Assembly: GCA_002394305.1 (NCBI GenBank) | Contig: DGTM01000051.1 | Span: 82,600-111,031, forward strand | Length of the DNA stretch: 28,432 nucleotides | Source: Prevotellaceae bacterium UBA4336 | GTDB taxonomy: Bacteria > Bacteroidota > Bacteroidia > Bacteroidales > Bacteroidaceae | Direction of reading: 5' to 3' | Shown here: piece by piece, positions 13,512 to 20,946 of the stretch | How the letters are laid out: each line of letters begins with the position of its first letter | Numbering within the stretch: the first letter of the stretch is position 1 | Program-made: the position numbers and the translations under genes | Notes under the pieces: generated by a model | Databases searched by the model: none | The model's input: only the letters and a program-made list of their open reading frames with translations | Told to the model about the DNA's origin: nothing

Positions 13512-15191
13512 ATGAAAAGAACCGGACTCTTCTTTTTGGTTTGCGCTCTGACCCTCACGACGATGGCCCAGCGTGCCGACTACAACATCATTCCTCTTCC
13601 CCTGGAGGTGAAGGCCGACACGACGCAGACGCTGCGCATCACTCCTGCCACGGGCATCGCCTACGACAGCGGCAATGCCGAGGCGAGTCGCATCGCACAG
13701 TTCCTGCAGCAGTGGGTGAAGGAGACCACCGGCATCCAGCTCCGGCTGACGCCCGACGACAAGAAGGCGCAGGTGAGGCTGGTGCTGAATGCCAAGTTCA
13801 AGGCACCGGAGGCTTCGCAGACCGCAGCCGAGGCCTACACCATCTCGGTGGGCAAGAAGGGCGTCGAGCTGTGTGCCGCCGAGCCGGTCGGACTGTTCCG
13901 CGCTGCGCAGACCCTGCGCAAGAGCCTGCCCGTGGTGAAGGACGGGGCTGAGGCCGTGGAGCTGCCCTACGTGCAGATAGCCGACCAGCCGCGCTTCGGC
14001 TATCGTGGCGTCCTGCTCGATTGCGGTCGGCACTTCTTCTCCGTCGAGTTCGTCAAGCAGTTCCTCGACGCGATGGCGCTGCATGGCTGCAACCAGTTCC
14101 ACTGGCATCTGACCGAGGACCAGGGCTGGCGCTTCGAGGTGAAGTCGCTGCCCGACCTGGCGAAGAAGGGCAGTGTGCGGGAGAAGACCGTCATCGGTCC
14201 GAGCCGTATGCGCATCTACGACAACATCCCCTACGGCGGTTTCTACACGCAGGAGGAGTGCCGCGACGTCGTTCGCTATGCGGCCCAGCGCTACATCAAC
14301 GTGGTGCCTGAGATAGACATGCCGGGCCACATGCAGAGCGCCCTGCACGTCTTCCCTAACCTGGGCTGCACGGGCGGCCCCTATCCCGTGGCTCCCTATT
14401 GGGGCGTGATGCGGGAGGTGCTCTGCGGAGGCAATCCCGAGACGCTGACATTCCTGAAGACCGTCTTCGGAGAGCTCTGCGACGTGTTCCCCTCGCCCTA
14501 CATCCATATCGGCGGCGACGAGTGCCCCAAGGAGCGATGGCAGAAGTGCCCCAAGTGCCAGGCAAAGATTAAGGAGCTGGGCCTGACGGACGAATCGCAC
14601 ATTGGCAGCGAAGGCGGCAGGGGCAGTCAGGACGGACGCAGCGCCGAGAACAAGCTGCAGACCTACATCAACCACGAGATAGAGCAGTTCCTGGCCTCCC
14701 GCGGACGCAGCATCATCGGCTGGGACGAGATACTGTCCGGCGGCCTGACGGAGAACGCCATCGTCATGTCGTGGCGCGGCACCAAGGGCGGTGTGGCAGC
14801 GGCCAAGCAGAAGCACCGCGTCATCATGAGCCCCAACGTCTATGCATACATCGACCACCCGCAGCTGAAGGACTACGGCAAACAGCCCCGCACCACCGAC
14901 AGCTACATCGTCTCCTGCTCGAAGATGTACTCCTTCGAGCCCATCGTCCCCGAGGAACTGGCTGAGGACGAGCAGGACTACATCATGGGCGTACAGGCCA
15001 ACCTCTGGACCGAGCAGGTGGCCTACCCCGAGCACGCCTTCTACCAGCTGCTGCCGCGCCTGGCCTCGATGAGCGAGGTGCAGTGGTGCCAGCCCGCGAG
15101 GAAGGACTTCGAAGGCTTCAAGACACGCCTGCCCTGGCTGAAGAAGCTCTACGACAAGCTCGGCTACGTCTACTGCAACGAAGTGGAGTAG
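13512..15191 (+). CDS. Beta-N-acetylhexosaminidase, glycoside hydrolase family 20
   Basis: GH20 enzymes release terminal GlcNAc or GalNAc from glycans by substrate-assisted catalysis. The 559-residue protein has a signal peptide (MKRTGLFFLVCALTLTTMAQ). An N-terminal GH20b domain (about 25-150) is followed by the catalytic barrel starting at FGYRGVLLDCGRHFF. FHWHLTEDQGWRFEVKSLP, VPEIDMPGHMQSAL and HIGGDECPK are diagnostic; Asp336-Glu337 are the catalytic pair. WDEILSGGL and ANLWTEQV are later substrate-site segments. It is likely periplasmic or outer-membrane-linked and serves host-glycan or peptidoglycan-fragment breakdown. A Gly/Ser-rich loop (GSEGGRGSQDGRS) is unusual but outside the motifs. 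Confidence 0.95.
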   Translation: MKRTGLFFLVCALTLTTMAQRADYNIIPLPLEVKADTTQTLRITPATGIAYDSGNAEASRIAQFLQQWVKETTGIQLRLTPDDKKAQVRLVLNAKFKAPEASQTAAEAYTISVGKKGVELCAAEPVGLFRAAQTLRKSLPVVKDGAEAVELPYVQIADQPRFGYRGVLLDCGRHFFSVEFVKQFLDAMALHGCNQFHWHLTEDQGWRFEVKSLPDLAKKGSVREKTVIGPSRMRIYDNIPYGGFYTQEECRDVVRYAAQRYINVVPEIDMPGHMQSALHVFPNLGCTGGPYPVAPYWGVMREVLCGGNPETLTFLKTVFGELCDVFPSPYIHIGGDECPKERWQKCPKCQAKIKELGLTDESHIGSEGGRGSQDGRSAENKLQTYINHEIEQFLASRGRSIIGWDEILSGGLTENAIVMSWRGTKGGVAAAKQKHRVIMSPNVYAYIDHPQLKDYGKQPRTTDSYIVSCSKMYSFEPIVPEELAEDEQDYIMGVQANLWTEQVAYPEHAFYQLLPRLASMSEVQWCQPARKDFEGFKTRLPWLKKLYDKLGYVYCNEVE

Positions 15192-15251
15192 CTGCCCTAA
15201 CCCCTCACCTCCCACCACTAATCTCTAACCCCTAACTCCTAACCACTAAAC
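15192..15251. repeat. (C)TAACC-type repeat before the OPT transporter
   Basis: The 60-base gap holds CTAACC, CTCACC, CTAATC and CTAACT variants up to the ATG. The same words end surE and lpxB. No promoter element is seen, so the transporter may be cotranscribed with the hexosaminidase. Confidence 0.65.
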
Positions 15252-17300
15252 ATGAGCAACGAACCAAGAGAATACCGGGACACACTGCCCGAGAACGCCT
15301 TCCGCGAACTGCGCGAAGGCGAGGAATACGAACCCATGATGCCAGCCCAGGGCACGCCGCGCGAGGTGAACCTGTGGTCGGTGTGCTGGGGCATCGTGAT
15401 GGCCGTCATCTTCAGCGCCGCCGCCGCCTACCTCGGGCTGAAGGTCGGACAGGTCTTCGAGGCCGCCATCCCCATCACCATCATTGCCGTCGGACTGAGC
15501 AGCGCCACGCGCCGCAGGAACAGCCTGGGCGAGAACGTCATGATACAGAGCATCGGCGCCTGCTCGGGCGTCATCGTGGCCGGAGCCATCTTCACCCTGC
15601 CTGCACTCTACATCCTGCAGGCCAAGTACCCGGAGATGACGGTCAACTTCCTCGAGGTCTTCCTGGCAAGTCTGCTGGGGGGCATACTCGGCATCCTGTT
15701 CCTCATCCCGTTCCGCAAATACTTCGTCAGGGATATGCACGGCAAGTACCCGTTCCCCGAGGCCACGGCCGGCACGCAGGTGCTGGTGAGCGGCGAGAAG
15801 GGCGGCGCACAGGCCAAGCCCCTGATGATAGCCGGACTGATAGGCGGACTCTTCGACTTCGCCGTCGCCACGTTCGGCCTCTGGCACGAGAACTTCACGA
15901 GCCGCGCCCTGCTCTGGGGCGACACGCTGGCCGAGAAAGCCAAGCTCGTGCTGAAAATCAACACCGGAGCCGCCGTCCTGGGCATGGGCTACATCGTCGG
16001 ACTGAAGTACGCCTTCATCATCTGTTGCGGTTCGGCCCTTGTCTGGTGGGTCATCGTGCCCGCCATAGCGTTGCTTTTCCCCGGCCTTGAGGTGGCAGAG
16101 GGCATCACGGCCGCCGCCGCAAGCCCCGAGGACATCTTCCGCTACGCCAAGAGCATCGGCATCGGCGGCATTGCCATGGCCGGCATCATCGGCATATACA
16201 ACAGCCGCAAGGTAATCGCTCAGGCCGTGAGACTGGCAGCCTCCCCCAACCCCTCCAAAGGAGGGGGGAATTGTTCCGCCGCCTCGCCGTTGGCTTCCCC
16301 TTCAACCGCTGTCTCGCCGTTCACCCCTCCTTTGGAGGGGACGGGGGAGGCTGTTCGCACCCAGCTTGACCTGCCCATGAAGTTCGTCACCTTCGGCATC
16401 GTCCTGGCCCTCGTGCTCACCTTCCTCTTCTTCCACCTCGATGTGATGGGCGGCAACTGGACCTTCAGCATCGTTGCCATTCTCGTGGTCGGCATCATCA
16501 CGTTCCTCTTCACCACCGTGGCAGCCAATGCCATCGCCATCGTCGGCACGAACCCGGTGAGCGGCATGACGCTGATGACGCTCATCCTGGCCTCCGTCGT
16601 CATGGTCGGCGTGGGCCTGAGCGGCACCTCCGGCATGGTGGCAGCCCTCATTATGGGCGGCGTGGTCTGCACGGCACTGAGCATGGCGGGCGGCTTCGTC
16701 ACCGACCTGAAGATAGGCTACTGGCTGGGCTCTACGCCCCGCAAGCAGGAGACGTGGAAGTTCCTCGGCACACTGGTCAGCGCGGCTACCGTGGCCGGTG
16801 TCATCATGATTTTGAATAAGACCTATGGCTTCACCGACGGCACACTCTCCGCACCGCAGGCCAATGCGATGGCCGCTGTCATCGAACCGCTGATGAGCGG
16901 CAACGGAGCGCCCTGGCTGCTCTACGGTATCGGTGCCCTGATTGCCCTTGTGCTGAATGCCTTCGGCGTGTCGGCCCTCGCCTTTGCCCTCGGCATGTTC
17001 ATCCCCCTGGAGCTCAACCTGCCCCTGCTCGTCGGCGGTGCCATCAACTGGTTCGTCACCACGCGTAGCAAAGACCAGAAGCTGAACACGGTCCGTGGCG
17101 AGCGCGGCACATTGCTTGCCAGCGGCTTCATTGCCGGCGGTGCCCTGATGGGTGTGCTCAGTGCTGCGCTGAAGTGGCAGAACGTCAGCTTCGACTACAG
17201 CGCCTGGTGGCAGAACCCGCTGAGCGAGCTGCTCAGTCTGGGCATGTACTGCATTATTATAATATATATGGTACGTGCGTCCATGCGCGCGAGGGCGTAG
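15252..17300 (+). CDS. OPT-family oligopeptide transporter
   Basis: The 682-residue integral membrane protein has about fourteen hydrophobic segments and the OPT pattern of the prokaryotic branch: REVNLWSVCWGIVMAVIFSA, AAAYLGLKVGQVFEAAIPI, KYPFPEATAGTQVLVSGEKGG and VGTNPVSGMTLMTLILAS. These are proton-coupled importers of small peptides or metal chelates; the substrate is not readable. Residues about 329-367 are an extra Ser/Pro/Gly-rich loop, encoded by a 117-bp in-frame insert flanked by 30-bp inverted repeats (16237-16353), between transmembrane segments. The gene follows the hexosaminidase after 60 bases and converges on the TPR regulator with an 11-base gap. Confidence 0.93.
   Translation: MSNEPREYRDTLPENAFRELREGEEYEPMMPAQGTPREVNLWSVCWGIVMAVIFSAAAAYLGLKVGQVFEAAIPITIIAVGLSSATRRRNSLGENVMIQSIGACSGVIVAGAIFTLPALYILQAKYPEMTVNFLEVFLASLLGGILGILFLIPFRKYFVRDMHGKYPFPEATAGTQVLVSGEKGGAQAKPLMIAGLIGGLFDFAVATFGLWHENFTSRALLWGDTLAEKAKLVLKINTGAAVLGMGYIVGLKYAFIICCGSALVWWVIVPAIALLFPGLEVAEGITAAAASPEDIFRYAKSIGIGGIAMAGIIGIYNSRKVIAQAVRLAASPNPSKGGGNCSAASPLASPSTAVSPFTPPLEGTGEAVRTQLDLPMKFVTFGIVLALVLTFLFFHLDVMGGNWTFSIVAILVVGIITFLFTTVAANAIAIVGTNPVSGMTLMTLILASVVMVGVGLSGTSGMVAALIMGGVVCTALSMAGGFVTDLKIGYWLGSTPRKQETWKFLGTLVSAATVAGVIMILNKTYGFTDGTLSAPQANAMAAVIEPLMSGNGAPWLLYGIGALIALVLNAFGVSALAFALGMFIPLELNLPLLVGGAINWFVTTRSKDQKLNTVRGERGTLLASGFIAGGALMGVLSAALKWQNVSFDYSAWWQNPLSELLSLGMYCIIIIYMVRASMRARA
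16237..16353. repeat. 117-bp in-frame element with 30-bp inverted repeats inside the OPT gene
   Basis: Left arm 16237-16266 and right arm 16324-16353 are inverted copies matching at 28 of 30 positions. Each contains the small palindrome CCCCTCC-N3-GGAGGGG followed by two bases and GGGGGAGGCTG. The 57-base middle is C-rich. The whole is 39 codons with no stop, read as a Ser/Pro/Thr/Gly-rich segment. Closely similar single elements lie in all four surface-protein genes. Confidence 0.88.
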
Positions 17301-17311
17301 GCCGCGACGGA

Positions 17312-18973
17312 CTAAGCCGGGCCGAGCAGGTCGCCGCAGGTCGCCTCGGCACGCTTGAAGCGGTTCCATACCGTCTGTATCTTCGCGTCCATCACACGGG
17401 CCACCTGTGCCGGCTCCAGACCAATCTTCATCAGGCACATCGTGCGAATCAGTGGTTCGCGCAGATGTCCCTGTAGCCGTTCCTGCACCGCATCGTGGAA
17501 GCCCGGGTGGAGTGCCTCTACGGCTCCCATCAGCTTCCGCCACGAGTCCTGTTCCAGTTTGGCCTGACCGGCGGCGACCTTTTGGAAGAACTCTATCACC
17601 TCCTCCGCGTTGTCCGTCGTACCGCTCATCAGGGCCAGCTGCGTCAGCTCCTGGTTTATCCTCCGCCTTCGCATCAGCTCCTCCGAACGTTTCTGTATCT
17701 CCTTCTCGGCAGAGCGGAGCTTCCGGTCCTTGTCGATGAGCTCCTCTGTGTAGTGCCTCCTGCGGAAGCTGTAGAAGGCCAGGCCGCCCAGGACGGTGCA
17801 GAGCAGCGCAAGGCTCGTCGTGGCACAGTAGAGGACGAGGCGGCGGTTGCGGCGTGCTATGGTTTCCGCCTTCTGCCGGAGGTTCTGCTCCTCCTCCTTG
17901 TTGCGGAAGTAGACGTAGGTGTCGCGGGCACGCTCTGTCTGCTCGAAGGCACGTTGGGCGATGATGGAGTCGTTCGTGTCGTACAGTCGGCTGCCCCACA
18001 GGGCAGCCTGCCGGAAGTCGCCCTGCCGCAGGTAGCACCGTTGCAGTCCGGCTGCAGCCTCGTACCTGCCGGCGATGTCCTCCTCCTTGTTGTAGCAGGA
18101 GGCGTAGCAGAGGATGGCCGAGTCCGTGCGGAGCGCCTTCTCGTGGCACAGGGCCAGGGTCAGCCCGTAGTTGTGTGGCCGTTGCTCCTCGGGCAGCAGT
18201 GCCAGCTTTTGCAGCAGGGTGTCGACCGTGCCGAGGCGGCCGAGGCGGGCGTACGCGGACAGCATGTATGCCAGCGTCCTGCCGTACTTGGGGTGGTAGT
18301 GCTCGCGGCGGATGGTCCGGTGCGCCTCGTCGAGGTAACGGAGGCAGTGCAGCGTGTCGTTCAGGTTCTGGTAGGCCGTGGCAACGTCCGCCTGGTAGAA
18401 AGCCACGTTCGTCCGCGAGGCTTTTGCCAGCTCCATGGACTGCAGGGCCACCTTCAGCTCGGCCTCATAGTCCAGCATGAGCATGTAGAGGTGCCCCAGC
18501 TGCGACAGAGCGTTCTGCCACAGCAGCGTGTCGGCATCCTCGCCCTGCCTGGCGGCATCGACTGCCATCAGGAAGTAGCTCACGGCCTGCGGGTAGTCCT
18601 TCAGGTCGCGGTAGGCACTGCCCGCGTAGTAGCAGGCGCGTTCCTTGTCGACGGCATTGTCCCGTCGGGCAAAGAACTGCTGCACTCGCAGTGCCGAGTC
18701 CGGCGTGGACGGCACGATGTCGTTCTTGTCGCGCAGTCGGATGGCGAGCATGTCGTATTTCTGCCGCACGTACTCCGAGGCGCCACCGACGGATTCCGCC
18801 AGCTCCTCGGCCCGCGCTTGTGCCGCGGGCAGGTCCGTCTCGCAGAGCATCCACGCCTCTTCGATGCTGCCGAGCAGCTGCCGCTCCTCGCGGCTCTCTC
18901 CCTGTCCCCCGCATGCACCGAGCAGCGTCAGCAGGCACAGGGAGAAGAGTAATGTAGAGCTTTTCCTTTTCAT
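17312..18973 (-). CDS. TPR lipoprotein/membrane regulator with C-terminal HTH
   Basis: The 553-residue protein starts MKRKSSTLLFSLCLLTLLGACGG, a lipoprotein-type signal with Cys21. Residues about 25-340 are tetratricopeptide-like helical repeats (for example YAGSAYRDLKDYPQAVSYFLMA). A transmembrane segment (LVLYCATTSLALLCTVLGGLAF) follows a basic stretch, then a coiled coil (about 400-450), and finally a helix-turn-helix-like tail, RTMCLMKIGLEPAQVARVMD then TVWNRFKRAE. This matches a Bacteroidetes family of membrane-spanning TPR regulators with LuxR-like tails. It probably senses an envelope signal and controls the divergent surface-protein genes; the latter is inference from position. The start at 18973 is preferred to 18988 because it gives a normal signal peptide. 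Confidence 0.86.
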   Translation of the reverse strand: MKRKSSTLLFSLCLLTLLGACGGQGESREERQLLGSIEEAWMLCETDLPAAQARAEELAESVGGASEYVRQKYDMLAIRLRDKNDIVPSTPDSALRVQQFFARRDNAVDKERACYYAGSAYRDLKDYPQAVSYFLMAVDAARQGEDADTLLWQNALSQLGHLYMLMLDYEAELKVALQSMELAKASRTNVAFYQADVATAYQNLNDTLHCLRYLDEAHRTIRREHYHPKYGRTLAYMLSAYARLGRLGTVDTLLQKLALLPEEQRPHNYGLTLALCHEKALRTDSAILCYASCYNKEEDIAGRYEAAAGLQRCYLRQGDFRQAALWGSRLYDTNDSIIAQRAFEQTERARDTYVYFRNKEEEQNLRQKAETIARRNRRLVLYCATTSLALLCTVLGGLAFYSFRRRHYTEELIDKDRKLRSAEKEIQKRSEELMRRRRINQELTQLALMSGTTDNAEEVIEFFQKVAAGQAKLEQDSWRKLMGAVEALHPGFHDAVQERLQGHLREPLIRTMCLMKIGLEPAQVARVMDAKIQTVWNRFKRAEATCGDLLGPA

Positions 18974-19067
18974 AATATATACGGCCAAAGGTTGTCAATG
19001 TTAGCGCCTTGCTCTTTTTGGAACACCTCCACCCCGTCTTCCCCGATGGAGAAGGGGTTTCCGGGTG

Positions 19068-19099
19068 CAAAGGTACGCCAATTCTTATTGACATGCAAG
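19068..19099 (-). promoter_or_regulatory. Promoter of the TPR regulator
   Basis: TACCTTTG at 19068-19075 (minus) with CTTG, one mismatch to TTTG, 20 bp upstream (19096-19099). The leader of about 90 bases contains a GC-rich CTTCCCCGATGGAGAAGGGG palindrome. Confidence 0.62.
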
Positions 19100-19102
19100 C
19101 GT

Positions 19103-19246
19103 TTTTACTCCCAACTGCTCCCAAACATGTTGAATAACATAAAGTCTTCTTGCGGACCTAAAACACCTAATATACAACATTATAAAGGATTGGGAGTGAA
19201 TTATATGAGTTCTTTTTTCAAATATTGGGAGCGGTGGGGAGTAAAA
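19103..19246. promoter_or_regulatory. GGGAGTnAA repeats between the TPR regulator and the surface operon
   Basis: GGGAGTGAA (19192-19200) and GGGAGTAAAA (19237-19246) are direct repeats 45 bp apart. The complement TTTTACTCCC occurs at 19103-19112. The outer copies belong to a larger imperfect inverted repeat (about 19103-19124 and 19224-19246). The rightmost copy ends three bases before the -33 element of the surface operon, where an activator would bind; the left copy is just upstream of the regulator promoter. Confidence 0.5.
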
Positions 19247-19249
19247 TAG

Positions 19250-19281
19250 TTTGGAGGTTATTTCTAAAAACGATACCTTTG
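19250..19281 (+). promoter_or_regulatory. Promoter of the surface-protein operon
   Basis: TTTG (19250-19253), a 20-bp spacer and TACCTTTG (19274-19281) are a full consensus match. The leader before the ATG at 19310 is about 20 bases. Confidence 0.75.
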
Positions 19282-19309
19282 CAACAAGAAACTATTAAAC
19301 AACACAACT

Positions 19310-20674
19310 ATGAAAAAGATTGAACTATTGATTCTTGCTGTTTTATTGCCAATGATGGCAACTGCTCAGTACAACGATGCCATCATTGACGGCATCTGTT
19401 ACAACTTCTCTGAGGATGAGGCAGAGGTAACCTTATCTAAAGAACGTTATTCGGGTGATGTCGTTATTCCCGAGACCGTTTCGTATAATGGAAAGACCTA
19501 TCCCGTGACTAGCATTGATGCAGCTGCTTTCATGCATTGCAGAAGCTTGAATTCGATTACAATACCTAATAATATGAAAAGAATCGAATCGTTTCAAGGT
19601 TGCTTAGCTCTTACGGCTGTTCACATCAAAAGTCTTGAAGCATGGTGCAAGATTCTTTTCGGTGGCAGTTCGGCCAATCCCCTATCTTTTGCAGGTCATT
19701 TGTATCAAAACGGACAGGAGATAACTGAATTGACCATTCCGGAGAGCATAACCACTATCGGTGCTTTTTCTTTCAAGGGCTGTAAAGGCCTGACCTCTGT
19801 CACGATTCCCAAAAGCGTGATGAGCGTCGGTTTATCTGCCTTCGAAGGTTGCAGCAGTCTGACTGATGTATATTGCTATCCAGACAGCCTCCCCGATACA
19901 CCTACCGTCTCTTTCCCCTTGAGCACCATCGGGACAGCCACGTTGCATGTTCCTGCGAATTCTGTCGAATGGTACAGCGCTCAGTCACCTTGGAAGGATT
20001 TCGGCTCTGTGGTTGCTCTGCCGAATTATACAGAGCCCATCGCCTTCACTGCGGGCCAGATGGCAACGATTATCCTGCCGACGGAGCCGGATGCGGGGAA
20101 GGGGAAATACTACCGCTTGGCGGGATGCAAGGATGGTGAGATTATCTTCGAGCAGGAGCTGCAGCCTCGCGCACACGTACCTTATATTATTGTGCCGCAT
20201 GAGGACTTCAGCATCGACCCGGCGGAGCTGGAACTGGCGGGGCTGACGGGCGACACGGTCTCCGTGGAGGGTGTCCGCTTCATCGGCACATACGTGAGTG
20301 AAGTTCTCCCCTCCCTCGGAGGGGATGGGGGAGGCTTCTATTATGACATCATCGACAAGACGCCCGACTGCAGCCTTTCCCCCTCGGGGGAAACGGGAAA
20401 AGGGGCTGTCGTCGGTGCCTTGCGAGCCTACTTGCTTGTGGACTGGAAGACGACAGGCTGGAACGACCCCTACACACAGGGCGGCACAAAGTCCCCGTGG
20501 GAGAAGATGCCGATTGTCCTTCGCGACAATGCCACATCCATCAGCGGCTGTCCTCAAACGGTACATGGTGAATCGTCAAATGGTAAATGCTACGACCTTC
20601 AGGGCCGCCGCATCAGCGAAAAGCCTTCACGCGGCATCTATATAGAAGGCGGTAAGGTCAAGGCACGTCCTTAA
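19310..20674 (+). CDS. Secreted BspA-like leucine-rich-repeat protein (surface protein 1)
   Basis: The 454-residue protein has a signal peptide (MKKIELLILAVLLPMMATAQ). Residues about 25-240 hold LRR_5/BspA-type repeats such as VTSIDAAAFMHCRSLNSITI, ITTIGAFSFKGCKGLTSVTI and VMSVGLSAFEGCSSLTDVYC. The closing ATLHVPANSVEWYSAQSPWK is usual after such repeats. From about residue 246 comes the module shared with the other three proteins of the locus, ending YDLQGRRISEKPSRGIYIEG, which resembles C-terminal sorting tails of secreted Bacteroidetes proteins. BspA proteins act in adhesion; role here inferred. It is the first gene after a strong promoter. The shared part has GC-rich palindromes in frame (20306-20335, 20376-20393). 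Confidence 0.88.
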   Translation: MKKIELLILAVLLPMMATAQYNDAIIDGICYNFSEDEAEVTLSKERYSGDVVIPETVSYNGKTYPVTSIDAAAFMHCRSLNSITIPNNMKRIESFQGCLALTAVHIKSLEAWCKILFGGSSANPLSFAGHLYQNGQEITELTIPESITTIGAFSFKGCKGLTSVTIPKSVMSVGLSAFEGCSSLTDVYCYPDSLPDTPTVSFPLSTIGTATLHVPANSVEWYSAQSPWKDFGSVVALPNYTEPIAFTAGQMATIILPTEPDAGKGKYYRLAGCKDGEIIFEQELQPRAHVPYIIVPHEDFSIDPAELELAGLTGDTVSVEGVRFIGTYVSEVLPSLGGDGGGFYYDIIDKTPDCSLSPSGETGKGAVVGALRAYLLVDWKTTGWNDPYTQGGTKSPWEKMPIVLRDNATSISGCPQTVHGESSNGKCYDLQGRRISEKPSRGIYIEGGKVKARP

Positions 20675-20702
20675 AGAGCATGGTTCAGGCGCGTACTTGA
20701 CA
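20045..20702. repeat. Shared C-terminal cassette, copy 1
   Basis: DNA encoding the common C-terminal module, from FTAGQMATI to the stop, then a partial copy of the 26-bp tail unit (GGTCAAGGCACGTCCTTAAA-type) up to TACTTGACAA. Over about 190 bases from the GAGATTATCTTCGAG segment I count about three differences from copy 2. Confidence 0.85.
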
Positions 20703-20921
20703 AACACCCCTCATGTCGTTTATATCCAGAACGACACCATCACAGGAACAGAGGTTATATCCGCTGACAGCATTTATGTAGGGAAGGATGTTACCAACAC
20801 AAAAGAGTACGGAGAAGTAATCCTCGGTCAAGGTGATATCACGCTGAAAGCAAAATCTGTCACAATCAAGAACTCCACGATAGTGCCATTAGGCACAAAG
20901 CTTAGAATAAATAACCCATAG
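20697..20921 (+). CDS. Conserved short reading frame without ATG (copy 1)
   Basis: From a TTG at 20697, 74 codons encode a beta-strand-rich segment: TPHVVYIQNDTITGTEVISA, SIYVGKDV, GEVILGQGDITLKAKSVTIK and PLGTKLRI. It resembles C-terminal repeats of Bacteroidetes surface proteins. There is no ATG and no signal peptide. The frame stays open leftward through the stop codon of surface protein 1, in the +1 frame relative to it. A second copy at 22652-22876 has diverged with many synonymous and conservative changes, so the sequence has been under protein-level selection. It may be an extension reached by frameshifting, a gene with a TTG start, or a remnant of a longer gene. Confidence 0.45.
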   Translation: MTNTPHVVYIQNDTITGTEVISADSIYVGKDVTNTKEYGEVILGQGDITLKAKSVTIKNSTIVPLGTKLRINNP

Positions 20922-20946
20922 ACTCAACAATATGAACTCAATAAAT

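Noticed and set aside
20680..20700. ATG just downstream of surface protein 1
   Set aside because: It opens a frame of only six codons and is not in frame with the conserved short sequence.
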